Origin: Streptomyces griseoloalbus
GTDB taxonomy: Bacteria > Actinomycetota > Actinomycetes > Streptomycetales > Streptomycetaceae
NCBI GenBank assembly: GCA_014650015.1
Contig: BMUD01000004.1
Location: 1 to 64,000, forward strand
Length of the DNA: 64,000 nucleotides
Direction: 5' to 3'
A model generated the notes under the pieces. The model had not been told where the DNA came from, did not search any database, and worked only from the letters and a program-made list of their open reading frames with translations. The position numbers and the translations under genes are program-made. Below, one piece after another: positions 28,512 through 37,589 of the stretch (within the stretch, counting starts at the first letter, position 1; each line of letters starts with the position of its first letter).

Positions 28512-29884
28512 CGCTGGGCGGCGATCATCCTCCGGTACCAGTGGTAGCTGTCCTTCGGGGTGCGCTTCTGGGTGGCGTAGTCGACCCGGACGATCCCGAA
28601 GCGCTTGTCGTACCCGAAGGCCCACTCGAAGTTGTCGAGCAGTGACCACACGTAGTAGCCGCGGACGTCGACACCGGCCTCGATCGCGGCCCGCAGGGCG
28701 ATGAGGTGCTCGCGCAGATAGGTCACGCGGTCGCTGTCGTGCACGGCGCCGTCGGCGCTCACCTCGTCGTCCTCGGCCGAGCCGTTCTCGGTGATGTGGA
28801 TCGGCGGCAGGGCGTCCCCGTACTGCTCCTTCAGATCCACCAGGAGATCGGTGAGGGTGGCAGGGGCCACCGGCCAGCCCATCGCGGTGTGCCGGACGCC
28901 GGGCATCGGTGTCTCGGCGTAGCGGTTGTCGGTCGCCACGCGCAGGGCGGGGTCCCCCTCGCGGTGGGGTGCGTCGGCGACGACGATCGGGCGGTAGTAG
29001 TTGACGCCGAGGAAGTCCAGCGGCTGGGAGATCAGCTCCAGGTCGCCGTCGCGGCGGAAGTCCTGTCCGGTGATCAGCTCACCCCAGGTGTCCTCCTCGG
29101 TGTCCGGGTAGCGCCCGGCGAGGATCGGCTCCGTCCACACCAGGTTGTGCAGGGTGTCGGCGCGTACGACGGCCGCCCGGTCGGCGGCGGAGTCGGTCGC
29201 GGGCAGGTGGTGGTCGAGATTGAGGGTGATGCCCACTTCACGGACCCCCGCGGCCCGCAGCGCCCGCACGGCCAGACCGTGGCCGACCAGCAGGTGGTGC
29301 GCGGCGGCCAGCGCGCCCCGGCCCTCGCGGGCGCCGGGGGCGTGACGGCCGACGGAGTAGCCGAGGAAGGCGCTGCACCACGGCTCGTTGAGGGTGATCC
29401 AGCGCGGTACCCGGTCGCCCAGGTGCTCGGCGACGACGGCCGCGTACTCGGCGAACCGTTCCGCCGTCTCCCGCACCCGCCAGCCGCCCCGGTCTTCCAG
29501 GGCCTGCGGGAGGTCCCAGTGGTAGAGGGTGGCGGCCGGCTCGATGCCGGCGGCGAGCAGCTCGTCCACCAGACGCGAGTAGAAGTCCAGGCCCTTGGGG
29601 TTCACCGGGCCGGTTCCGTCGGGCACGATGCGGGGCCAGGCGACGGAGAAGCGGTACGAGCCGACGCCGAGGTCGCGCAGCAGCGCCACGTCCTCGGGGT
29701 AGCGGTGGTAGTGGTCGCAGGCGACGTCACCCGTGTCACCGTTCACGACCAGGCCGGGGGTGTGGCTGTAGGTGTCCCAGATCGACGGGCCGCGGCCGTC
29801 CTCGTACGCCGCGCCCTCGATCTGGTACGAGGCGGTCGCGGCCCCGAAGACGAAGCCGGGCGGGAAACCGGGAAAGTCACTCAT
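28505..29884 (-). CDS. GH1 beta-glucosidase
   Basis: 459-residue cytoplasmic retaining beta-glucosidase (no signal peptide), of normal length for GH1. The acid/base Glu167 is in TLNEPW and the nucleophile Glu366 in ITENGSA. The N-terminal [12 protein letters not shown] and the late WSLLDNFEW segments are GH1 hallmarks. It is the last gene of an operon with an ABC sugar importer (31 bp after the second permease), so it should cleave the imported oligosaccharide. With the divergent alpha-xylosidase this points to xyloglucan- or cello-oligosaccharides. Confidence 0.95.
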   Translation of the reverse strand: MSDFPGFPPGFVFGAATASYQIEGAAYEDGRGPSIWDTYSHTPGLVVNGDTGDVACDHYHRYPEDVALLRDLGVGSYRFSVAWPRIVPDGTGPVNPKGLDFYSRLVDELLAAGIEPAATLYHWDLPQALEDRGGWRVRETAERFAEYAAVVAEHLGDRVPRWITLNEPWCSAFLGYSVGRHAPGAREGRGALAAAHHLLVGHGLAVRALRAAGVREVGITLNLDHHLPATDSAADRAAVVRADTLHNLVWTEPILAGRYPDTEEDTWGELITGQDFRRDGDLELISQPLDFLGVNYYRPIVVADAPHREGDPALRVATDNRYAETPMPGVRHTAMGWPVAPATLTDLLVDLKEQYGDALPPIHITENGSAEDDEVSADGAVHDSDRVTYLREHLIALRAAIEAGVDVRGYYVWSLLDNFEWAFGYDKRFGIVRVDYATQKRTPKDSYHWYRRMIAAQRA

Positions 29885-29915
29885 GCGGATCGGTCCATCT
29901 CGATACGTGCGTTGA

Positions 29916-30743
29916 TCACTTGACGGAGCCCCCGGTGATCCCGGCGGCGATGTACTTCTGGGCGAGGACGAGCAGGATCGCCGCCGGGACGGCGGAGAGC
30001 ACGGACGCGGCCATCACCGAGCCCCAGTCGCCGACGTGGGCGCCGATGTACTGGTAGATGCCCAGCGTGATCGGCTTGACGTCGTCGGTGGTGTTCAGGG
30101 TGAGCGCGAACATGAAGTCGCTCCACGAGAACAGGAACGCGAACAGCCCGGAGGTGATCAGGGAGTTGCGGCTCATCGGCAGCACCACCCGGACGAAGGT
30201 CCGTACCGGTCCGGCACCGTCGATCTCGGCGGCCTCGAGGACCTCGCCGGGAATGGACACCATGAAGGAGCGCATCAGCACGATGGAGAACGGGATGCCG
30301 AGCGAGGCGTCCGCGAGCATCAGGCCGAAGTAGGAGTTCACCAGGCCCAGATCGACGTACGAGTTGTACAGGGCGTTGGCGATGACGATGCCCGGCACCA
30401 TCTGCGTGATCAGGGTGCCGAACACGATGGTGCGCGAGCCGCGCAGCCCGAACCGGGCCAGTCCGTACGCCGCCGGCGCGGAGACGGCCAGGCAGATGGC
30501 GACGGCGCCGAACGAGACCACCAGCGAGGTCAGCAGGTGACCGCCCTGGTCGCCGAGGGCCTTGGAGAAGCCGGACAGGTCCAGGCCGGCGGGCACCGGG
30601 TCGACCTGGAGGAGGCCCGACTCGGGCTGGAGCGCCGTGTTGAGCATCCAGTACAGGGGGAAGAGCATCACGCCGAGGACGAGTACACCGGCGACGGTGG
30701 AGCCCCAGCGGCGCCGGGACGCGGTGGGTGCGTGGGCGGCCAT
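29916..30743 (-). CDS. Sugar ABC transporter permease, MalG type
   Basis: 275-residue inner-membrane permease with six predicted membrane segments and the EAA loop ([20 protein letters not shown]) that contacts the ATPase. The start was placed at the ATG 5 bp after the stop of the first permease gene; GGGAAG precedes it. Partner of the next two genes. No ATPase gene is present, as is common for streptomycete sugar importers served by MsiK. Confidence 0.93.
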   Translation of the reverse strand: MAAHAPTASRRRWGSTVAGVLVLGVMLFPLYWMLNTALQPESGLLQVDPVPAGLDLSGFSKALGDQGGHLLTSLVVSFGAVAICLAVSAPAAYGLARFGLRGSRTIVFGTLITQMVPGIVIANALYNSYVDLGLVNSYFGLMLADASLGIPFSIVLMRSFMVSIPGEVLEAAEIDGAGPVRTFVRVVLPMSRNSLITSGLFAFLFSWSDFMFALTLNTTDDVKPITLGIYQYIGAHVGDWGSVMAASVLSAVPAAILLVLAQKYIAAGITGGSVK

Positions 30744-30748
30744 GTCGG

Positions 30749-31702
30749 TCACTTCCCCTCGGTGCGGTTGGCCCGCAGGTAGAACACCGCGAACACCGCG
30801 GAGATGAGGATGAGCACGTTGCCGACGACCGCGCCGGCGCCGAAGTCCAGTTCCACGAAGGAGTTCTGGTAGGTGAGCGTGCCGAGCGTCTGGGTGGCGT
30901 CGGCGGGACCGCCGTCGGTGAGGGCGAGGATCAGGTCGAGGATCTTGACCGTCGACATGAAGCCGAGCACGAGGACGACCGTGATCACCGGCTTGAGCAG
31001 CGGCAGCGTGATGGAGCGGAAGGTCCGCCAGGCCGAGGCACCGTCCAGGGAGGACGCCTCGTACAGCTCCTTCGGGATCTCCTGGAGGCCGCCGTAGAGG
31101 ATGACCATGTTGAACGGGATGCCGATCCAGATGTTGACCAGGATCACCGAGAGCAGGGCCATGTCGGGACTGGTCAGCCACGGGGTGTTGCCGTCCAGGC
31201 CGAGGGTGCCCAGGAAGGTGTTCAGCACGCCGGTGTCCTGGTCGAGGATGCGGCGCCACACGATGCCGGACACCACCATGGGCACCAGCCAGGGCAGCAG
31301 GATCAGTGACCGCAGGACGCCGCCGAGGGGGAACCTGCGGTTGAAGAAGACGGCGAGGGCGAGCCCGATGCAGAACTGGCCGAGCAGGGAGCCGACGGTG
31401 AAGACGAGGGTGTGCCACAGCGCCTTGCCGAAGAGGACGTCCTGGAAGACGGACGACCAGTTGTCGGTGCCGTTGAAGGGTGCCTCGCCGGTGAAGAACG
31501 TCTTCGGTGTGTAGTGCTGGAAGCTCATCAGGACGTTGCGGACGAGCGGGTAGCCGAAGAACAGCAGCATGAAGACGACGGCGGGGGCGACGAAGCCCCA
31601 CTGGGCGATCCTGCGGCGCAGGCGCGTGCGGGCCGGGTCCGGCGCGAGGGCCTTCCCGGGCGTCGTCGCGGACGCCGGAGCGGTGACGGTGGACGTGGTC
31701 AT
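30749..31702 (-). CDS. Sugar ABC transporter permease, MalF type
   Basis: 317 residues with an N-terminal cytoplasmic tail, six membrane segments and an EAA-type loop (KELYEASSLDGASAWRTF). The ATG at 31702 fits a GAGG that overlaps the stop codon of the binding-protein gene 11 bp upstream, suggesting translational coupling. It pairs with the MalG-type permease to form the channel. Confidence 0.93.
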   Translation of the reverse strand: MTTSTVTAPASATTPGKALAPDPARTRLRRRIAQWGFVAPAVVFMLLFFGYPLVRNVLMSFQHYTPKTFFTGEAPFNGTDNWSSVFQDVLFGKALWHTLVFTVGSLLGQFCIGLALAVFFNRRFPLGGVLRSLILLPWLVPMVVSGIVWRRILDQDTGVLNTFLGTLGLDGNTPWLTSPDMALLSVILVNIWIGIPFNMVILYGGLQEIPKELYEASSLDGASAWRTFRSITLPLLKPVITVVLVLGFMSTVKILDLILALTDGGPADATQTLGTLTYQNSFVELDFGAGAVVGNVLILISAVFAVFYLRANRTEGK

Positions 31703-31713
31703 GGGCGCGTACC

Positions 31714-32973
31714 TCAGTTCCCGCTCGTGGCCCGCTGCTGGGCACGCTTCAGGGCGGCCTCGCTGGACTGGCCGGTCAGGGCGGACTGGAAGGCGCTCTG
31801 CAGGGCGAGCGACACGCCCGACCAGCCGGCGCCGAGCTTGGCGGTGCGGGACCGGGCGGCGGCGACCTGGTCGGCCAGCGCGTCCAGTTCGGGCACCTGC
31901 TCGCGCCACTCGGCGGCGGCCTTCTCGTTGGCCGGGACCATCCAGCTGTTGCGGGCGTAGGTCAGCTGTTCCTTCTCCCCCGCCAGACAGGCGACGATCC
32001 GGCCGGCCGTCTTCTCGCGCTGCGTGTCACCGGTGTTCGGCACGGTGAGCACGGCGCCGCCGAGCGGTCCCACCGACGCGGCGCCGGACTCGGGGACGGG
32101 GATCTGCGCGATCCCCCAGTGCAGCGACTTCTTGGTGTTGAGGGTCTCGACCTGCCACGGGCCGTTGATCATCATCGCGGCGTTCCCCGCCATGAACTGG
32201 TCGTTCACATCGGCCTGCGTCCAGTTGACCGTGGACTTGGACAGGGACCCGTCCTGGAGCAGCGTCTTCCAGTAGTCGAGCGCCTCGACGACCTCCGGGC
32301 TGTCGAGATCCGTCTCGTCACCGCCGTTGGACCACATGAACGGCGTGAACTGGAAGACGCCGTCCTCGGCGCCGCCCGCGCTGAGCGCCAGGCCGTACCG
32401 CTTGCCCTGGGTCAGCTGCTTCGCCGTCTCCCGCAGCTCCTCCCAGGTGGTGGGCACCTTCACCCCCGCCTGGTCCAGGATGTCCTTGTTGTAGAAGAGC
32501 GCGAGCGTGTTCACGGAGCGGGCCGCGCCGTAGTAGGTGCCCTTGTAGGAGCCGAAGTCGACGATGCCCTCGGGGATGTCGTCGGTGCCCAGGCCCAGGG
32601 CGCGCAGGTCGGCGAGGCCGCCGGCCTCGGCGAAGGTCGGCATCTCGGAGGCGTCGAACTGCACGATGTCCGGCAGCGACTTCGAGGAGGCCATGCGCAG
32701 CGCCTTGGTCATCACCTGCGCCGCGGGGACGCTCTGCTGCTCGATGGTCACACCCAGCTGCTTGCCGCAGCGGGCCATCGCCTCGGCGTCCCAGCGGTGG
32801 TAGGTCTCGTCGGTCGAGGAGTTCATCACGGTGTACACGTCGCTGTCGCGCTGCTGTGCGCAGCCGGTCAGTGCCGCTCCGGAGACGAGGACGGAGACGG
32901 CGGCGAACGATGTGACGGCTCTGCGCGAGCGTCCACGCGCGCGGGGTGCGGCAACCGGAGGATGTGCTGTCAC
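31714..32973 (-). CDS. Sugar-binding lipoprotein of ABC transporter
   Basis: 419-residue extracytoplasmic solute-binding protein, family 1. The lipobox LTGC follows a hydrophobic signal. Typical motifs are ALFYNKDIL and GNAAMMINGPWQ. The GTG at 32973 is preferred because AAGGG lies about eight bases upstream; longer in-frame starts add a Pro/Arg-rich leader that is not signal-like. First gene of the operon ending with the beta-glucosidase and divergent from the GH31 gene. Confidence 0.92.
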   Translation of the reverse strand: MTAHPPVAAPRARGRSRRAVTSFAAVSVLVSGAALTGCAQQRDSDVYTVMNSSTDETYHRWDAEAMARCGKQLGVTIEQQSVPAAQVMTKALRMASSKSLPDIVQFDASEMPTFAEAGGLADLRALGLGTDDIPEGIVDFGSYKGTYYGAARSVNTLALFYNKDILDQAGVKVPTTWEELRETAKQLTQGKRYGLALSAGGAEDGVFQFTPFMWSNGGDETDLDSPEVVEALDYWKTLLQDGSLSKSTVNWTQADVNDQFMAGNAAMMINGPWQVETLNTKKSLHWGIAQIPVPESGAASVGPLGGAVLTVPNTGDTQREKTAGRIVACLAGEKEQLTYARNSWMVPANEKAAAEWREQVPELDALADQVAAARSRTAKLGAGWSGVSLALQSAFQSALTGQSSEAALKRAQQRATSGN

Positions 32974-33040
32974 GGTGGGTGCCCTTGTGTGGGACCGGCT
33001 CGGCGTGTGCCGAGCCGGTGACTCTTTCGGAAAGGGTGGT

Positions 33041-33050
33041 GAAGCGCTTC
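33041..33050. promoter_or_regulatory. LacI-type operator candidate, GAAGCGCTTC
   Basis: Perfect 10-bp palindrome with the AAGCGCTT core common to LacI-family operators, 68 bp upstream of the binding-protein start in the divergent gap. No LacI gene is adjacent to this operon. Confidence 0.5.
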
Positions 33051-33087
33051 GACTGGCGGCGGCTCTTGCCAAGGTGTTGCCTGGCGC

Positions 33088-33100
33088 TACACCGGGTGTA
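33088..33100. promoter_or_regulatory. Palindrome TACACC-G-GGTGTA in divergent promoter
   Basis: Perfect 6-bp arms around a central G, near the middle of the 294-bp gap between the divergent sugar operons. Possible second operator; the binding protein is unknown. Confidence 0.35.
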
Positions 33101-33183
33101 ATTTGTTTGGCCTGATTACTAATACGCCAGCGGGAGCCGCTCGCGCTAGCCCCCCAGCGATACGATCTGCTTGCGCCAGGGCG

Positions 33184-33207
33184 TGACAGGTTCTGCGGCT
33201 CCTGTCA
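33184..33207. promoter_or_regulatory. Inverted repeat upstream of the GH31 gene
   Basis: TGACAGG (33184-33190) and CCTGTCA (33201-33207) with a 10-base spacer, ending 60 bp before the GH31 start. It may be an operator or a leader hairpin. Confidence 0.35.
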
Positions 33208-33267
33208 TAGTTCCTGGTCAGAGGCTTCCTCCCACACCTCTGCCGCCCTCCCCCTCCGAGGAAGATC

Positions 33268-35538
33268 ATGAAATTCACCGACGGTTTCTGGCGCATCCGC
33301 GACGGCGTCCAGATCTCGTACGCCACTGAAGTGCGTGATGTGCGCCCGGAATCGAAGCGCTTCACCGGCTACGCCGCCGTGAAGAAGGTGACACGCAGGG
33401 GCGACACCCTGAACGCACCGCTGATCACGGTCGAGTGCTTCTCCCCCGCCGAGGGCGTCATCGGCGTCCGGGTCACCCACCACGCGGGCAAGCACCGCCC
33501 CGGTCCCGACTTCGCCCTCACCGGTGAGGCGGACGGCGCGGGGACGGTACGCCGGGACGGCACCGTCACCGAACTGACCAGTGGTCCGCTGACCCTGCGC
33601 CTCGACGGGGCGGGCCCCTTCGCCCTCACCTTCCACGACGCGGACGGACGGGAACTGACCCGCGCCGGCGCCAAGAGCACCGCCTTCGCCACCACGGGCG
33701 AGGGGGCGCACCATGTGCTGAGCCGGCTGGCGCTGGGCGTCGGCGAGCAGATCTACGGCATGGGCGAGCGCTTCACGCCGTTCGTCAAGAACGGCCAGAC
33801 CGTCGACATCTGGCAGGCCGACGGCGGCACCAGCAGCGAGCAGGCCTACAAGAACGTCCCGTTCTATCTCTCCTCGCGCGGTTACGGCGTCTTCGTCAAC
33901 CACCCCGGCGCCGTCTCCTTCGAGGTCGGCTCCGAGTCCGTCGGGCAGGTGCAGTTCAGCGTCGAGGACCAGTCGCTGGAGTACTACGTCGTGGCCGGCC
34001 CCACCCCCAAGGAGGTCCTCACCCGCTACACGGGCCTCACCGGCCGCCCGGCCCTCCCGCCGGCCTGGTCCTTCGGCCTGTGGCTGAGCACCTCCTTCAC
34101 CACGTCCTACGACGAGGAGACGGTGACGTCGTTCGTCGACGGCATGTCCGAGCGCGGCATCCCGCTGTCCGTCTTCCACTTCGACTGCTTCTGGATGCGC
34201 GAGTACCAGTGGTGCGACTTCCAGTGGGACCCGGACGTCTTCCCCGATCCGGACGGCATGCTGGCCCGGCTCAAGGAGAAGGGCCTGCGGATCAGCGCCT
34301 GGATCAACCCGTACATCGCCCAGAAGTCCCCGCTCTTCGACGAGGCCGCGGCCCTGGGCCACCTGGTGCGCCGCCCCGACGGCGACGTGTGGCAGTGGGA
34401 CCTGTGGCAGGCCGGCATGGGTCTGGTCGACTTCACCAGCCCGGATGCCCGCGCCTGGTTCCAGTCGAAGCTCAAGCCCCTCCTCGACCAGGGGGTGGAC
34501 TGCTTCAAGACGGACTTCGGCGAGCGCATCCCCACCGACGTGGTCTGGCACGACGGCTCCGATCCGGAGCGGATGCACAACTACTACACCCACCTGTACA
34601 ACCGGACGGTGTTCGAGCTCCTGGAGAAGGAGCGCGGGCAGGGTGAGGCGGTGCTCTTCGCCCGGTCCGCGACCGCGGGCGGGCAGCAGTACCCCGTGCA
34701 CTGGGGCGGCGACTGCTGGTCGTCCTTCGAGGCGATGGCCGAGTCGCTCAGGGGCGGTCTGTCCCTGTCGTTGAGCGGGTTCGGTTTCTGGAGCCACGAC
34801 ATCGGCGGCTTCGAGGGCACCCCCGATCCCGAGGTGTTCAAGCGCTGGCTCGCCTTCGGCCTGCTGTCCTCCCACAGCCGGCTGCACGGCTCCTCGTCCT
34901 ACCGGGTGCCGTGGGAGTTCGGCGACGAGGCGGTCGACGTCGCCCGGCGGTTCACCCTGCTCAAGCACCGCCTGATGCCGTATCTGTACGGTGCCGCCGT
35001 CGAGGCCCACCGCACGGGCGTGCCGATGATGCGGCCCATGGTGCTGGAGTTCCCGCACGACCCGGCGTGCCGTCCGCTCGACCGTCAGTACATGCTGGGC
35101 CCCGACCTCCTGGTCGCGCCGGTGTTCGGCGGGGACGGCGAGGTGGAGGTCTATCTGCCGGAGGGCACCTGGACCCATCTGCTCAGCGGCGAACGGGTCG
35201 CGGGCCCCGGGTGGCGCACCGAACGGCACGGATACGACAGCCTTCCGCTGTACGTCCGTGAGGGCGCCGTGCTGCCTTTGGCGGGCGACGACTCCCGGCC
35301 CGACGGCGACTGGCTGGACGCCCCGGTCCTGCTCGTGCACCCCCCGGCCGCGCCCGACTACACGGCCGAGATCACCGTGCCGGACACGGCGGGACTGCCG
35401 GCCGCGACGTTCCGGGTCCGGCGCGACGGCGACGTCCTGCGGGTCACGGCGTCCGGGACCGACCGCCCGTTCACGGTGCGCGTCGCCGGCGGGCCGGAGG
35501 CCGCGGGCACGGGTGAGGTGACGGTGTCCTTGGGGTGA
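33268..35538 (+). CDS. GH31 alpha-xylosidase (YicI-like)
   Basis: 756-residue cytoplasmic enzyme that removes alpha-1,6-linked xylose from isoprimeverose-type units. The nucleophile Asp416 is in KTDFGERIP and the acid/base Asp482 in HWGGDCWSS; these are the same residue numbers as in E. coli YicI (772 aa), and the FGERIP motif separates alpha-xylosidases from alpha-glucosidases. A good ribosome site (GAGGAAG) precedes the ATG. It is divergent from an importer plus beta-glucosidase operon: together they could import xyloglucan oligosaccharides, strip xylose, then cleave the glucose backbone. Confidence 0.94.
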   Translation: MKFTDGFWRIRDGVQISYATEVRDVRPESKRFTGYAAVKKVTRRGDTLNAPLITVECFSPAEGVIGVRVTHHAGKHRPGPDFALTGEADGAGTVRRDGTVTELTSGPLTLRLDGAGPFALTFHDADGRELTRAGAKSTAFATTGEGAHHVLSRLALGVGEQIYGMGERFTPFVKNGQTVDIWQADGGTSSEQAYKNVPFYLSSRGYGVFVNHPGAVSFEVGSESVGQVQFSVEDQSLEYYVVAGPTPKEVLTRYTGLTGRPALPPAWSFGLWLSTSFTTSYDEETVTSFVDGMSERGIPLSVFHFDCFWMREYQWCDFQWDPDVFPDPDGMLARLKEKGLRISAWINPYIAQKSPLFDEAAALGHLVRRPDGDVWQWDLWQAGMGLVDFTSPDARAWFQSKLKPLLDQGVDCFKTDFGERIPTDVVWHDGSDPERMHNYYTHLYNRTVFELLEKERGQGEAVLFARSATAGGQQYPVHWGGDCWSSFEAMAESLRGGLSLSLSGFGFWSHDIGGFEGTPDPEVFKRWLAFGLLSSHSRLHGSSSYRVPWEFGDEAVDVARRFTLLKHRLMPYLYGAAVEAHRTGVPMMRPMVLEFPHDPACRPLDRQYMLGPDLLVAPVFGGDGEVEVYLPEGTWTHLLSGERVAGPGWRTERHGYDSLPLYVREGAVLPLAGDDSRPDGDWLDAPVLLVHPPAAPDYTAEITVPDTAGLPAATFRVRRDGDVLRVTASGTDRPFTVRVAGGPEAAGTGEVTVSLG

Positions 35539-35552
35539 GCGGGGCACGCCGA

Positions 35553-36560
35553 TCAGGTGCCCGGGTGACTGCCCGGGCCGTGACCGGGGCCCGCCAGGGG
35601 GGTCGGTGAGAGGGCCGCGGGCTCCTCACCGGCTTCCAGCAGGGTGTCCGCCGAGCCCACGATCAGCGGGTCCGGCTTGCCCAGAGCCGCGTGGTCCTTC
35701 GCCGGATAGTCGCAGTGGTCGAGGAGGGAGCGCATGGCCTCCAGCCGGCCCCGGCGCTTGTCGTTGTTCTTCACGACCGTCCACGGCGCGTGCGGGGTGT
35801 CCGTCGCCCGGAACATCTCGACCTTGGCCGCGGTGTAGTCGTCCCAGAGGTCGAGCGAGGCGAGGTCCATGGGCGACAGCTTCCAGCGCCGCACCGGGTC
35901 GACCTGGCGGATGGCGAACCGGGTCCGCTGCTCGGCCCGGGACACGGAGAACCAGAACTTCAGCAGCAGGATGCCGTCGTCGGTGAGCAGCCGCTCGAAC
36001 ATCGGAGTCTGCTCGAGGAACTGGTGGTACTCGCTGTCCGTGCAGAACCCCATGACCCGCTCGACTCCGGCGCGGTTGTACCAGGAGCGGTCGAAGAAGA
36101 CGATCTCGCCCCGGGCCGGCAGATGGGCCACATAGCGCTGGAAGTACCACTGGCCCGCCTCCCGCTCGGTCGGCTTCTCCAGGGCCACCACGCGGGCACC
36201 ACGGGGGTTGAGGCGTTCCATGAACCGCTGGATGGTGCCGCCCTTGCCGGCCGCGTCCCGTCCCTCGCAGATCACCACGATCCGCTGGCCGGTGTCCTTC
36301 ACCCACCGCTGCATCTTCAGCAGTTCGATCTGCAGGATGCGTTTGGTCCTGTCGTACTCCGCTCTGCGGATCCTGCGGTCGTAGGGGTGGTTCTCCCGCC
36401 AGGTCTCGATCGGGGTGCCGTCGGCGTCGAGGAGCACGGGCCGCTCCGGGCGCCGGTCGTCCACCTCCAGTCCGTGGAGCAGATCGTCGCCGGTCGTGCC
36501 GGGGCGTGTGCCCTCGGCCCGCGTCCGGCCGTCCGGCACGTCCCCATGCTCGGCCGTCAC
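35553..36560 (-). CDS. ppk2: Polyphosphate kinase 2 (PPK2 family)
   Basis: 335-residue enzyme transferring phosphate between polyphosphate and nucleoside (di)phosphates. Walker A is EGRDAAGKGGTI, the Walker B/lid segment is FFDRSWYNRAGVE, and the C-terminal part carries the conserved WKLSPMDLAS. The GTG at 36560 was chosen because GGGAG lies seven bases upstream; the first about 45 residues are not conserved-looking. Direction (GDP/ADP kinase) cannot be told from sequence alone. It is divergent from the dehydrogenase gene and convergent with the GH31 gene, with only 14 bp between stops. Confidence 0.93.
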   Translation of the reverse strand: MTAEHGDVPDGRTRAEGTRPGTTGDDLLHGLEVDDRRPERPVLLDADGTPIETWRENHPYDRRIRRAEYDRTKRILQIELLKMQRWVKDTGQRIVVICEGRDAAGKGGTIQRFMERLNPRGARVVALEKPTEREAGQWYFQRYVAHLPARGEIVFFDRSWYNRAGVERVMGFCTDSEYHQFLEQTPMFERLLTDDGILLLKFWFSVSRAEQRTRFAIRQVDPVRRWKLSPMDLASLDLWDDYTAAKVEMFRATDTPHAPWTVVKNNDKRRGRLEAMRSLLDHCDYPAKDHAALGKPDPLIVGSADTLLEAGEEPAALSPTPLAGPGHGPGSHPGT

Positions 36561-36731
36561 GTCGTCTCCCGCCTCTCGGGGGTGCTGCGTTACAAGAAGC
36601 GTATGCCCCCCGTTGCGGTGATTCGACCGTCGCAGTCCGGGGAAGTAGCAGGCTCGAGCGGGTAGTGTGCGTATGCAACTGATTCGCGGGCAGTGCCTTC
36701 CGAAGGCATCCAGGCAAAGGGGACGCACGAC

Positions 36732-37526
36732 GTGCAGATCGATCTGAAGGGCCGCACAGCGCTGGTCACCGGCTCCACCCAGGGCATCGGCGCGGCGATC
36801 GCCACCGGGCTCGCGCGGGCGGGCGCCCGGGTCGCGGTCAACGGACGCTCCACCGAGCGCGTACGGGAGGCCGCCGCCGCACTCGAGCGGGAGGTGCCCG
36901 GGGCCGACGTGGTGCCCGTCGCCGCGGACGTGGCCACCGAGGCCGGCGCCGAGCGGGTGGCCGAGGCGCTGCCCCGGGTGGACATCCTCGTCAACAACCT
37001 CGGCATCTTCGGGTCCGCGGACCCGCTGGAGATCACCGACGAGGAGTGGCGGCGCTACTTCGAGGTGAACGTCCTGTCCGCCGTCCGGCTGACCCGGCTC
37101 TTCCTGCCCGGGATGACCGACCGCGGCTGGGGGCGCGTCCAGTACATCGCGAGCGACTCGGCGATCGTCACTCCCGCCGAGATGATCCACTACGGGATGT
37201 CCAAGACGGCGGTGCTCGCCGTGAGCCGCGGGTTCGCCAAGCAGGCCGCGGGCACGGGTGTCACGGTGAACTCGGTCATCGCCGGTCCGACGCACACCGA
37301 AGGGGTGGAGGACTTCGTCTACGAGCTGGTGGACCGCGAGCTTCCGTGGGAGGAGGCGCAACGCGCCTTCATGCGGGAGCACCGCCCGCAGTCGCTGCTG
37401 CAACGGCTGATCGAACCGGAGGAGATCGCCAACATGGTCGTCTACCTCAGCTCCGACCAGGCCTCCGCCACCACCGGTGGGGCGCTCCGCGTCGACGGCG
37501 GTTACGTCGACTCGATCCTGCCCTGA
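36732..37526 (+). CDS. Short-chain dehydrogenase/reductase
   Basis: 264-residue NAD(P)-dependent oxidoreductase. Cofactor motif TGSTQGIG near the start, NNLG after beta-4, and the catalytic Tyr/Lys in YGMSK. The C-terminal GGALRVDGGYV is typical of FabG-like SDRs. The GTG at 36732 (AGGGGAC upstream) is preferred over the ATG at 36693. The substrate is unknown, and the neighbours (PPK2 and cellulase) give no pathway. Confidence 0.9.
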   Translation: MQIDLKGRTALVTGSTQGIGAAIATGLARAGARVAVNGRSTERVREAAAALEREVPGADVVPVAADVATEAGAERVAEALPRVDILVNNLGIFGSADPLEITDEEWRRYFEVNVLSAVRLTRLFLPGMTDRGWGRVQYIASDSAIVTPAEMIHYGMSKTAVLAVSRGFAKQAAGTGVTVNSVIAGPTHTEGVEDFVYELVDRELPWEEAQRAFMREHRPQSLLQRLIEPEEIANMVVYLSSDQASATTGGALRVDGGYVDSILP

Positions 37527-37537
37527 GGCCGCACCGG

Positions 37538-37571
37538 CCTGCCCGCCCGGCACGAGCGCCGGACGGGCAGG
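37538..37571. terminator. Bidirectional terminator between convergent genes
   Basis: CCTGCCCG (37538-37545) pairs with CGGGCAGG (37564-37571), extended by CCGG/CCGG in the interior, between the SDR and cellulase stops. Confidence 0.7.
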
Positions 37572-37589
37572 TCTCCCGTGTGTGCCGGG

